Below, in pieces: positions 37,582 through 47,446 of a DNA stretch of 64,000 nt; within the stretch, counting starts at the first letter, position 1; each line of letters opens with the position of its first letter. The notes under the pieces were generated by a model that was given only the letters and a program-made list of their open reading frames with translations, made no database searches and had not been told where the DNA came from. Source of the DNA: Paraglaciecola sp. GTDB taxonomy: Bacteria; Pseudomonadota; Gammaproteobacteria; Enterobacterales; Alteromonadaceae. Where the stretch lies: contig JAACSL010000019.1 of the NCBI GenBank assembly GCA_009993955.1, positions 28,325 to 92,324 of the forward strand. The letters run 5' to 3'. The position numbers and the translations under genes are program-made.

Positions 37582-39843
37582 CTATTTGCTGGTGTGGGTG
37601 TAACTCCCATCCCAATCTTCAGACGGGGGATCTTGTAAAAAATGCTTTATACGACGTTGGTAAAGCTGCACAAGGTGCTGATTTGGAAAATCTGGGGCTA
37701 GTGTTTGTAGTACATTAAATGACGCCTGAAACTGGCGAGAGAAGTACAACGCTAAGCCCTGATTAAATTGCTCGTAAAGGCTTATTTGCTCAGGTTGTAG
37801 GTCATTTGCGAGGGGCGAGTAAATAGTGACCGGCGCGTTTTTACCTTTAACCTTCACTTTATCTATTAATAAATAAGCAAACTTATCCGCTTCGGCTTGA
37901 GTGGTTTCACTGACCAAAATGCTGACACCATAATACTTCGTCAGCCCCTCAAGTCGTGATCCTAAGTTCACTGCATCGCCGATAACGGTGTAGCTGCGCC
38001 GGAAGTTCGACCCCATGTCACCTACGTTCATCTCACCGGTGTTAATGCCAATACCGATATGTGCTTCAGGTTGTTGTTGATCTCTGTACGCGCGATTCAA
38101 CATTGCTAATTGTTCAAGCATAGCAAAAGCCGTAGCCACGGCTTTGTTAGCATGTTGTACGTCGTCTAATGGCGCCCCCCAAAAAGCCATGACCATATCA
38201 CCAACATATTTATCAATGGTGCCGTCGTGTTGCAAGATACAAGCAGTAATGGGAGAAAAAAACTGATTTAACCACTGTTTGAGTTCACTGGCTGACATAC
38301 TCTCGGAAATTGACGTGAAGCTGCGAATATCGCTGAACATTACGCTGAGTACCTTTTTTTCACCCTCTAAACTGACGGCACCATGGTCTTTGATCAAACG
38401 ATCGATGTGCGCAGGTGGCACATATTGATCAAATATGGCCTTAACCTCTCGACGTTTGCGGTTCTCAAAGAAAAACCCTTGAGCAATATACCAGCCAGTC
38501 AATGAGGCGCTCAGTAACAAGGGGCAAAACAAAGGAAGATAAAGGTAAAAAGCGTACCAAACCCACAGATTTATTGCCGTCACAGCGACAACAAGCAGGA
38601 CGGCCAAACCACTGGTTTGTAAGGGCGAGCGATCTGTCAAAAACACAACAGCCATCAAACCTATAACTATCAAAGTAACTAAGGTTGCTTCGGCCCACCA
38701 TTCTGGTTGGTAGGGAATGTACTGCGGCGCAATTAAAGCATCAAACACGGTTGCCTGAATTTCTACACCAGGAAAACCCAGCATCACTGGCGTAGCACGC
38801 AGGTCCGCCAAGCCGGTAGCTGAGGTGCCAACAAACACAACCGCCTGGTCAAACCTATTATCAGTTATTTGATTGGCTAATACCTCCTCAGCAGAGGTAT
38901 AGGGATAGGTTTTTGCAGGACCACGATACGGTACATAAATCTTGCCTTCATTATCGGTGGCAATAAAGCTATTCCCCACGTAAATACCTTGCAGATACAG
39001 TTGGTCGGCGAAACTCTGCCATTGTGGTTTAATCGTATCAACGAGGCTGTACACCCGGAATGTTTCGAGGGCAAGGGACGGCTGCAATTGATTATCGACT
39101 TGTGCCAATAAGGCAACACGCCGCACAAAACCATCTGCATCTTCAAAGGAATTCATGAAGCCCTGCCCGGCCGCTGCCTGGGCTAATTTTTCAATCGTGG
39201 CAGCATAAGACGTATAGTGCGGCAACTGGCTCAAGTGCTGGGTGCTACCTTGTTGCTGGCTCAGTTGTTCAACGGCGTCAATACGCAATTCGCCTCCCCG
39301 TAAGGGCTCAGCGGTTTTGTTGTTGATATCGTTGTGAAGAAGCGCTGACGTGACCACCTCAGCGCCTTGTATGGCGACGGCAAAATGTTGATCGTAATCA
39401 AATTGCGCAAGCAATTTTTCTCGCCATGCTGGTTGGTTGATAGCTGACACATCGAGCTGTGTTAACACCTTTTCGGCCGGGTTGAGTTGCGGCTCTGAAA
39501 ACAGCATGTCGTAGCTAATCACCAAGGCTCCGAGCTTACTGAGATTTTGTGTAAGCTCAGCAAACGTGTCCCGAGACCACGGCATCCTGCCAACAGTAGC
39601 TAAGCTATTCTCATCAATATCAACAATTTGAATATTGGTCACACTCTGAGGCCAAGGCGGTAAACGTTTTATTTTTAAGTCATAAAGCAAACCATCTAAG
39701 CGCTCACGCGGCCCTTGCACCAGACCAACATTCAGAAATTGCAGCGCAACCACCAAGACCACAATTGCAACGGCAACACTATGACGTATTACATGACGGA
39801 AAATATGAGGTAACCATTCACCGTAGCTAGGAAATTTAGCCAA
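37582..39843 (-). CDS. CHASE2-domain adenylate/guanylate cyclase
   Basis: A 753-residue membrane cyclase. An N-terminal membrane segment (about 20-40) leads into an extracytoplasmic CHASE2 domain (about 45-345: RLDGLLYDLKIKRLPPW, VDIDENSLATVGRMPWSRD, FVGTSATGLADLRATPV). Three membrane segments (about 365-440) and a class III cyclase domain (about 475-660) follow. The metal Asp residues lie in MFSDIRSFT and KYVGDMVMAFWG. The start is TTG 39843, directly after an in-frame TAG, and no ATG exists before residue about 85. Last gene of a minus-strand run with a FecR-domain gene, a common pairing. Confidence 0.9.
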   Translation of the reverse strand: MAKFPSYGEWLPHIFRHVIRHSVAVAIVVLVVALQFLNVGLVQGPRERLDGLLYDLKIKRLPPWPQSVTNIQIVDIDENSLATVGRMPWSRDTFAELTQNLSKLGALVISYDMLFSEPQLNPAEKVLTQLDVSAINQPAWREKLLAQFDYDQHFAVAIQGAEVVTSALLHNDINNKTAEPLRGGELRIDAVEQLSQQQGSTQHLSQLPHYTSYAATIEKLAQAAAGQGFMNSFEDADGFVRRVALLAQVDNQLQPSLALETFRVYSLVDTIKPQWQSFADQLYLQGIYVGNSFIATDNEGKIYVPYRGPAKTYPYTSAEEVLANQITDNRFDQAVVFVGTSATGLADLRATPVMLGFPGVEIQATVFDALIAPQYIPYQPEWWAEATLVTLIVIGLMAVVFLTDRSPLQTSGLAVLLVVAVTAINLWVWYAFYLYLPLFCPLLLSASLTGWYIAQGFFFENRKRREVKAIFDQYVPPAHIDRLIKDHGAVSLEGEKKVLSVMFSDIRSFTSISESMSASELKQWLNQFFSPITACILQHDGTIDKYVGDMVMAFWGAPLDDVQHANKAVATAFAMLEQLAMLNRAYRDQQQPEAHIGIGINTGEMNVGDMGSNFRRSYTVIGDAVNLGSRLEGLTKYYGVSILVSETTQAEADKFAYLLIDKVKVKGKNAPVTIYSPLANDLQPEQISLYEQFNQGLALYFSRQFQASFNVLQTLAPDFPNQHLVQLYQRRIKHFLQDPPSEDWDGSYTHTSK

Positions 39844-39935
39844 CTAGATGATCCAGATTCAGCCGAGTGTTTGCCCTCACAACATGCTCTGACAAACAAT
39901 AGTGGCCAAGTATTATTTGTATGTAACCCCCCAAC

Positions 39936-42563
39936 CTATTGAACATTGATCACTACCTTGGCTTGGGCAAATTTTCCCGTTTGGTCACTGACGCGATAGA
40001 CAAATTGGTCTTGACCGCTGAAATCCGTATTCGGGATATAAGTGAAACTTCCGTCAAGGTTTAAGGTAACAGTACCGTGTTGCGCCGCCACATGCAGGCT
40101 AGCTAGCAACCCAGGCAGTTTACCGTGATTGGCAAATTCAAGCTCAAATATTGGCGACGAGCCAACATTGTTAACTAACCACAAACGGTCAGCTTGACGA
40201 TTGAGCGCTACCCCACTCGGTGAAGATACCTCTACTGGCAGGGGCACATAACGGATAAATTGACCATTTTGCGCAAATTCGGCGATACGCCTTTCCACGC
40301 TGCTGACCAAGTAAATATTGCCAGTGAAGGTGTTGATCTCCAGATCCCCATAGCTAACATTAAATACACCGGGGGTATTATTGATACTGAAGGTCGACAG
40401 CACCGCACCGGTGTTGGTATCAATTTTTGCAACTTGATTTCCCAACGTCCCCCCGGGTACGTTGTCTTGTAATAAGAAAAAGGCTTGGCTGGTAGGATCA
40501 TATGCTCCGCCAACAACATGACTGCTGCCATACGCCGTGTTGAGTTGTGCCAATATGGTATCGCTACGCGGATCGATGGCATAAATTTCTGTGGTAGCGG
40601 TTTCACCGTTAAACACCAACAAAGAGCCCTGTGGAACCTGCACATTGGCAAGTGACAGCGCTTCAGGTGCAACATCCAAATCGGCGTCATTGGCTCCTTC
40701 TCCTGGCCAACTCAGCACCCCTTGAGCTTGGCCACTTCGGTCAAATACTGAAATATTGTTACTAAAGCCGTCGTAAACATAGAGCCGCTGCTGAAATTCA
40801 TCCACCGCCAAGGCAATGGGCCGAGCTAAGGTTGTGGAAACAACATGCCGCACATTGAGTTGGTCACCCACAGGACTGATGTCGGCATCGGTGTCGTTGT
40901 CTAATACACCACCAGCGTCAACAGACAATGTTTGATTAACCGCCGTCTGATACTCGTCATCTAAAGCCACCGGTTCGCTGCTCAAATCCACTGATGCATA
41001 ACCTGAAACAATAAAATCAAGGCGATCTAGGGGCGCGGTTTCCCGCGCACCGGCGGTGAGGCCTACGTTGCCAATATGGCAGCTTTGCCCACTGGGCAAC
41101 CCCTGACAAGTCTGAGGATTCGTGATAAATGCACCAAAATTTACTAGGGTAGAAAAAGCTGGGTCCGGAAATATCGAGCGAATCACCCCGCCACTGGAGG
41201 GAAAGAGATTAAGTTCAAATAGGGCATCACCTAAATTGGTAAAGTTTAAGGAATCACCACCCGGCGCAGTGGAACGCGCAATGACAGGGGAATCCCCGGT
41301 ACCAGAATACGTCATCGTCAGAGCATAAGTACCACCTGTACCGGCTTGATTACCGCTGCCAGCACGTTCAAGGTAGTCACCGGTGATCGAACATTGCGTA
41401 TCAATGATTTGTAGGCAATCGCCAATGCGGTAACGCCCTGTACCTATGCCACTTCCGGCCGTGGTTTCACCTAAACCAATGTATAAAAATTCGCCACTAA
41501 TAGACAGCGAGTCGCCAGTTAAATTGGCTTGTATTGGTTTTACCTCAATATTTACTTGCGCACTCGCGGTGGCTGAAAACGTATCCTCTATTTCATAAGT
41601 AAAGCTCGACACCCCAGTGAAACCAGCAGGGGGCGTGAAGGTAAAACTGCCATCACTTTCAAGGTTAAGCGTACCCGAGGAGGGTGGCACGAGTGGTTGC
41701 ACATTTACCAGCAGCTCATCACCATTGGGATCACTGTCATTGATCAACAAACCACTGCTTTTGGCAATGCCCAGCACGGTGTTTTGGTAAATAACGTAGT
41801 TGTCGTCTTCTGCACTAGGGGGATCGTTAGGTGACTGATTTATTGGCTCACTGACTAACTGCTTGGCAAAAGCACTTTCCCCACTGCCGTCTATCCCCGT
41901 AACCAGCACGTAATAACGTTTTGCAGCGTCGAGAAGGGAAAAGTTGGCCTCATTTGCCTCCAAAGCTAAAAGGGCTTGGCCATCTTCTAGCTGTTGATAA
42001 TTCTTAAGATTCACCCCCGATTGAGCAGCAATGTAGACGTTATAACGCAACAACTGAGGATTAGCCTGCCAACTGATGTTCAGGCTTGTTCCGTCGCTGC
42101 TTCTGCTCAAGGCTACACCGGCAATTTGCTGGGGCTGCCACACGACGTTCACCGACGCGACGAGCTGTTGAGTGTCTGTTTGGTCAAGCACTCACAATCC
42201 CTGTACCAATGGGCCCGGTTCTACTGCGTATTGTCCTGGATAAATTGCACTAAAATTGCCAGTGAAGTTGGTGCCAGAACAGGCATCAGCACTGCTGCAC
42301 AAAAGATGACGTTCAGCGTTTTGATTAAAACTCAGCGACAGGTTTTTTATCCCATCCAGATCTTGAACCTGAATCCCGACACGTATATTGCCAGCAAACA
42401 CTTCTTGGTTGATAGGAATAATAAATTGACCGTTACTATCGCTTGTCGACTTACCCTGCGTTGGCGGCACACCTGCCGCAAGCTCACTGGTACTGCTGCT
42501 ATTGCCACCGCAACCTGCCAATAACATGGCAGTGATCAACATACTTAGGCAAATTTTGTGCAT
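39936..42563 (-). pseudogene. FN3/Ig-like lipoprotein gene with in-frame TGA
   Basis: ATG 42563 has a strong AAGGAGGC. The first 123 codons give a lipoprotein signal (lipobox L-A-G-C, Cys about residue 18) and a short beta domain. They end at TGA 42192-42194. The same frame continues at once for 751 codons (first codon GTG): an FN3 domain, a cadherin/VCBS-like domain (SDPNGDELLVNVQ, GSFTFTPPAGFTG), a propeller-like region (ALAVDEFQQRLYVYDG) and a last VCBS-like repeat (GTVTLNLDGSFTYIPN). With the TGA read through it would be one 875-residue surface lipoprotein. Lies 10 bases after the FecR gene. Confidence 0.82.
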
Positions 42564-42572
42564 GATGCCTCC

Positions 42573-43829
42573 TTAGGGTTGCTGTTGGCGCAATAAAAAC
42601 CCACCACCAGCGGCATTATTGCTGTTGTTAACTTCCCTTAATGCCACATTGCGCAAAATACCTTTAGCTTGATCGATTAATACAGCTTGGATATTGCCAG
42701 TGGCCAAATTGTTACCGTGAGAAGCAAAATTAACCGACAATTGCAAAGCGTTTTGTTCCACCACACCATCAAAGGCGGCAAACCACTCACCATTTGGGTC
42801 AACAAAAGACAAATTCCCAGTAGGGATCCGCGCACTATCAAAATTTACTGTCATCGTCATGTTGAAATCCGTGACGTCTCCTCCTGAAGAAACAAGTGAG
42901 CTTTGTTCAATCTGGTCGAAGGTCGCACTCCCTTGTCGGGTAATGCTGTTCAAAGAATCCGGCACCCATGTTGCCGTTAATAATTCATTGCCGAGCCAGC
43001 GTGAAGCCACAATCTGCCCTTGATAGCTTGCATCGCTGAGCAGCTTGCTGGCCAATTGAGGCTCATTGTTTGACGTAATATTGGCAATGCCAGCATACAT
43101 CGGCGTCACCGTGTCGTTCACGCCTTGCTCGAGCAATTCGTTGCTGTAGCCGCTGGCAAACGCCATTGGACTACGCAGCTGAAATTCCACCTCACCATTG
43201 GCTCTGACAATGGCAAAACGATAAGTCTGATTCGGCCCCAATGAAAATTGCTGAGCCGTGTTGCCCGCCGTTACTAATACATCGATGATACCCTGCCACC
43301 CGGCCAAGTATAGGTCGCCTTCAATCAGCTCCGCCTCATAATGGGTGCCTCTCACCCCAATACTGGCAACGGGTGTAAGCAATTTGTAATTGCCTTGTTG
43401 GTGTTGCAAAGCCCCCGTCACTGTTCTTAATCCGCCTTTTAACAAAGACATCTGCACCTGACCTTGTTGAGTCTGGGGATCAAATTGATAACTGTCGATG
43501 GCTAAGTCACTCTCGGCCTGCATGGTCAGTAAGGCACCATCAACCATTCTAAATTGGCTGGCACTGAGTTCGCCGGTGCGCACAAGATCCGAGTCGAATA
43601 CAGGCGCTTTGCGACTCAACTGGCGCTGGGTTTCAGCATTTTTTGCATTCACATCGCCTTTAGCCATAATGGTTTTACCGGTCGCAACCAACGATTCGGC
43701 TGCGGCTGATAGAGGAGCCAAATGAGCCGAGGACGATTGGCTAAACAGCAAACACACGGCAGCAATGACATAACAGACAGACATGTTACGCGGACAACGC
43801 GTTAAAATTGATAGCGAGCGCCAATCCAT
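42573..43829 (-). CDS. FecR-domain periplasmic protein
   Basis: A 418-residue protein. The signal segment (about 17-35, VCYVIAAVCLLFSQSSSAHA-like) is followed by a FecR domain (about 55-185): VFDSDLVRTGELSASQFRM, GALLTMQAESDLAI and ASIGVRGTHYE. The C-terminal half is beta-rich and unassigned. Unlike true FecR it has no anti-sigma domain or TonB partner nearby. The ATG at 43829 has AAGGAGCAATCT upstream and lies 28 bases inside the end of the preceding barrel gene, so its translation is probably coupled. Such proteins recur beside CHASE2 cyclases. Confidence 0.85.
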   Translation of the reverse strand: MDWRSLSILTRCPRNMSVCYVIAAVCLLFSQSSSAHLAPLSAAAESLVATGKTIMAKGDVNAKNAETQRQLSRKAPVFDSDLVRTGELSASQFRMVDGALLTMQAESDLAIDSYQFDPQTQQGQVQMSLLKGGLRTVTGALQHQQGNYKLLTPVASIGVRGTHYEAELIEGDLYLAGWQGIIDVLVTAGNTAQQFSLGPNQTYRFAIVRANGEVEFQLRSPMAFASGYSNELLEQGVNDTVTPMYAGIANITSNNEPQLASKLLSDASYQGQIVASRWLGNELLTATWVPDSLNSITRQGSATFDQIEQSSLVSSGGDVTDFNMTMTVNFDSARIPTGNLSFVDPNGEWFAAFDGVVEQNALQLSVNFASHGNNLATGNIQAVLIDQAKGILRNVALREVNNSNNAAGGGFLLRQQQP

Positions 43830-45145
43830 AGATTGCTCCTTTTGTAATCATACAGGTTCAAATTACTGCGATTGTCAGTCACACTTAACTGGCCACTAAG
43901 TTGCCAATTGGTTTGCCATTGGTAGTCCACATCTATTACCAATTGCAGCAACTTATCTTCACGTGTGTTAGCAAACAAGGGATGCTCGTTAGCATAATTT
44001 GCCGTCAAATATTCAGCACTCACTCCATACGACCAAAGGGCAGACAACTGTTGTTTGAAGGTGTAGCGCAGTCCTAACAAGTCTCTTGAATTAAAGTCAT
44101 AGACAGGTGAATCAGCATTTTCTTGGCCGACTCTTAGGCTCAAACGACTGTTGCCTCCGAATGTGGGTGTCGCCAATCACAGGGCTAACAACATTTGATC
44201 ACGGCTCAATTCGTCATACTTGGCATAGTCTAGTTGCGCAAATGTAAACTCGGCCCCCAGCGCTGAATGCGCCATAAAGGGTCGACTGACCTCGATACTG
44301 GCGCCACCGTAGTCAAGAAAACTTTCGCCATCAAGCTGCAAAGGTCGATAAAAAACACGCGCATCTATGTCGGTGTCTCGCCAAGTTAGCTGATAACCAA
44401 TTTGCGCATGCAGGTTGCTTTTTGATAAAGCGAGTTGTTCGGTGTAGCCCGTATAATTCAGTCCAAGGGCGGTGTACCAGCGACTCGTTTGAGTTAAGGG
44501 TGCGATATAATTTAATTGGGCGTACAGATCATAATAACTGCTGGATAGCGCTCTACTTTGATCAAATAGACGCACTTGGCCTAACAAAGGAACCGTAATG
44601 AATTCGTCTTCAATACCATTGTTTGGGTTGTCATCATGACCTAAGGCCAGTTGTGCAGCACCATGCCATCCGGGTAATTGCGCGTTTTGCATTTTTTCAA
44701 CCATTGCAGAGGCTTGGCTGACAGCCTCCTGCATGGATGGATTGAGCGACTGTTGCGATAACAGTGAGTACTCTTGTTGTGCAGCGCTCAAATTGCCAAG
44801 TTGTACATAGCAGTTTGCCAAAGTAAAGCGCGCCACATGGTGCTGTGGCATCTCAACTAAGACACGTTCCAAGGCATAGAGTGAAGCATGACAATGCCCG
44901 GAGGCTGCAGCCGCCAACCCATAGGCGAGATCAAAATCCCTGTCACCTTCATAGTCTGCCTGATTTTGCTCTGCTATCTCAAACGCTTGGCTAAATTGCT
45001 GTTGATTGATCAGAGTTAAGATATGTTGGCTAACGTCGTCGACAGCAGCAACAACACGAGGAGCAAAAAGAATTAACAAAGACCAGACCCAAGGTCTTAA
45101 ACGACGAGTGTAGAAAGAGGATAATGCGTTGCGGTTTAAGTCCAT
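43802..45145 (-). pseudogene. TPR / outer-membrane beta-barrel gene with in-frame TGA
   Basis: ATG 45145. A signal segment (about 17-35), TPR-like helices (about 38-150: FDLAYGLAAAASGHCHASLY, ARFTLANCYVQLG) and then a beta-barrel (about 160-447) with alternating strands, ending in the aromatic C-terminus GARYQF expected of an outer-membrane barrel. The frame is broken by TGA at 44177-44179 (codon 323 of 447) and continues in the same frame from TTG. The layout resembles the DUF560/surface lipoprotein assembly modifier type. A truncated product would lack the last 124 residues. First gene of the FecR-cyclase run. Confidence 0.82.
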
Positions 45146-45266
45146 ATTTAGCCAGCCAGGTAAAGCGCATGGCCCTCAGTATAAGTGCATATCGACGAGA
45201 AAAAACAGCTTTTGCCTCACAAAATGTCGAATATTTATACTGTGATGTTGGCCATGCAGAAAATAT

Positions 45267-46415
45267 TTACCTTACCGTGGTTTGTTTTTTCAACCAGGCC
45301 TTTGCATACATGTTAAGAAGAATGTCTTGTTCAGTTTCATTGAGTTGAACCATGCGTGATTGCAAGTACGTTGAGGCCGCGTCAAGTTCGAGGGTGTTGA
45401 TATTGGTAATATTGAGCTTGTCGTCATTTTTTTCTGCCAACAACTTAGCCGCGGCAGGACCGCTGGCAAAACATTGATAACCCGCCAAAATTTCAGCATC
45501 CAAATGTTCGACGACTGCTTTTGCTGAGGTAAATTGTTGGTCGAGTACTTTGCCAAAATGCACGTGAACTCGCCCTTTTTGCCCTGTAATACCGTTCACA
45601 ATACTGCGCATATCTTCGTTGTCTGGTTTGTCGTAGCTTCCTTGCAAGGCCAATTGATGTAATTCCTTGGCCTTACTGATGTCACAGGGGTCAAATTCAT
45701 AAGAAATGCTCACGGGTACAATACGTAAGCCTTGCAAATATTCAGCAAACTCCACGTCTTTGGGTTTGTTCAAGGTCAACATGGAGACAATCGCTGGGTT
45801 GGTCACATCATTGCCATCTTTCGCCCGCCCTTCGCGTTGGGCAATCCATATATGTTGTTTATCTTCTTGAAGCGTATGCCAAATGTATTCACTTAGCAGC
45901 TTGGCGGCCGCTAATTTTTCGCGACGGTCGGCAGCTGAACGCTTCACAATGAAACACTTATTCAGCCGGATTAAATCTGCCACCCATTCTTTTTTGAGCA
46001 GATTATCGCCTACCGCAATGCGCACCGTATCTTGTTGATTAATATGCAATACCCAATTAACAAAAGCGGGATCTAAAGCAATATCACGATGATTACTGAT
46101 GAATAAACATGCCTTCGACATATCCAAGCTATCCAAACCAGAGACGGTAAAAGCCTGGGTTGTGCTATCAATCATCTGCTGCATATAAGGCTCAACCAAA
46201 CGTTGAAAACCCCGCAAGGTACGAATAGCGCCAATTTGTTTAATGATGTAACAGCGTGTCAGTGACGCCAACATAGGCCGCAGAAATTTCGGCCACCGTG
46301 AAAATTTGAAAGCGACGATGGTGGCGATAAATTCCTGATTGTTAAACAGAGCGGTTAAAACGCGCGGTAAATCGGCATCATCAAAAGGTCGGATGGAGTC
46401 AAACTTAGCAGGCAT
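45267..46415 (-). CDS. PlsC-type acyltransferase family protein
   Basis: A 382-residue protein. The acyltransferase block I is FISNHRDIALDPAF (about 108-121, His and Asp of the catalytic pair). Block III is IWIAQREGRAKDGND (about 193-207, the EGR-type phosphate-binding site). Block IV-like GLRIVPVSISYEFDP follows. This is the longer lysophospholipid-acyltransferase-like family of gammaproteobacteria, predicted to work on the inner membrane. The substrate is not evident. It is 121 bases upstream of the barrel gene; I see no terminator between them. Confidence 0.83.
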   Translation of the reverse strand: MPAKFDSIRPFDDADLPRVLTALFNNQEFIATIVAFKFSRWPKFLRPMLASLTRCYIIKQIGAIRTLRGFQRLVEPYMQQMIDSTTQAFTVSGLDSLDMSKACLFISNHRDIALDPAFVNWVLHINQQDTVRIAVGDNLLKKEWVADLIRLNKCFIVKRSAADRREKLAAAKLLSEYIWHTLQEDKQHIWIAQREGRAKDGNDVTNPAIVSMLTLNKPKDVEFAEYLQGLRIVPVSISYEFDPCDISKAKELHQLALQGSYDKPDNEDMRSIVNGITGQKGRVHVHFGKVLDQQFTSAKAVVEHLDAEILAGYQCFASGPAAAKLLAEKNDDKLNITNINTLELDAASTYLQSRMVQLNETEQDILLNMYAKAWLKKQTTVR

Positions 46416-46677
46416 ATCCCAACAACAATCTAAGGCTCAAAACAGCTGGGCATTTTGCAGGCAATCATGCCAGACCGCAATGGCTTTGCACCCCGCTTCC
46501 TACAACTCAGACCACAAAACATGATGAAAAAATCGACGACTTGGCTGAGAGATTTGTCTGCCTAGGATCACCAACTGACTGATAGCCGTCTGTCATTTGC
46601 TCAGATGTTCCGCATTGCCGCGGCTATTCAATCGCATAACCATGCCAGATGTTTAATACCAAGATTAAGGAAGAATA

Positions 46678-47298
46678 ATGATGATCGTGATGAAAATATT
46701 ACAAACTGGGCTCCTGCTGGGCCTGCTTGTTGCCAGCTTTAGCAGCCAAGCAAGCTTGCTTCGTATCGTGCCATCGTCCGCCACCGTTGCAGTCGGCGAC
46801 TTGCTAAATATCGAGGTGCAACTGAGTGAACTCGATGATCAAGAGGAAGTGGCATTTTATGATCTCGCCTTGCTTTTTGACCCACTATTTTTTGAACTAA
46901 CCCTGATTAACTTTAACCAACTGCTAAATGGCGGCGACGTGAGCATGTCAATTCAGGACAGTTTTTTTGCACCTGACTCCATTGCTGAAACATCGTTTCT
47001 CAGTGAAGCAGATTTGCAACTGTTACAACATGGCAGCCATACCCTATTCAGCCTCACACTCAAAGCATTGGCACCGATAGTCAGCAGTGAAATCACCTTA
47101 GCTCTCAATCCCTTTGGTTTGGTGGACTTCGATTTTCTCGACCTCAATCCCGACCTGCAAGGCAGTGCGGTGGGCATCAAGTCTGTCAGCCAAGCGGTAA
47201 GCTCACCAACCGTATTCAACCTGCTGATGTTGGGTTTGCTGTTGTTGGTTTTACGTCAGACTCAAGCACAGCCCTATCGAACGCAGACGCCTGCGTGA
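46678..47298 (+). CDS. secreted cohesin-like protein with C-terminal membrane segment (cassette A)
   Basis: A 206-residue protein. The signal peptide (about 1-26, ASFSSQA) is followed by a cohesin-type beta domain (about 27-170): LRIVPSSATVAVGDLLNIEV and FYDLALLFDPLFFELT. The C-terminus has one hydrophobic segment (FNLLMLGLLLLVLRQ, about 180-194) then a short tail with one Arg. Position and shape resemble a PEP-CTERM sorting signal, but the Pro-Glu-Pro-like motif is degenerate (SSPTVF). AAGGAAG precedes the ATG. It pairs with the dockerin-bearing gene 148 bases downstream and is a paralogue of 62149-62826. Confidence 0.72.
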   Translation: MMIVMKILQTGLLLGLLVASFSSQASLLRIVPSSATVAVGDLLNIEVQLSELDDQEEVAFYDLALLFDPLFFELTLINFNQLLNGGDVSMSIQDSFFAPDSIAETSFLSEADLQLLQHGSHTLFSLTLKALAPIVSSEITLALNPFGLVDFDFLDLNPDLQGSAVGIKSVSQAVSSPTVFNLLMLGLLLLVLRQTQAQPYRTQTPA

Positions 47299-47446
47299 TG
47301 ATCGCTAACACATCAATCTTCTGCTTAAGGCAATCTTCTTGGAGATGATTGTGCCAAAGCCACAGATAAGGACCGAAGAAGCAGACCTGGCATAGGCAGT
47401 AGTCATGGTCTTGCTACCACAATTATTTTGACAATTGGACTGCATT

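Noticed and set aside
42150..44200. Selenocysteine at the two in-frame TGA codons
   Set aside because: Neither site shows a convincing SECIS-type hairpin just downstream, and the surrounding residues do not resemble any selenoprotein active site.
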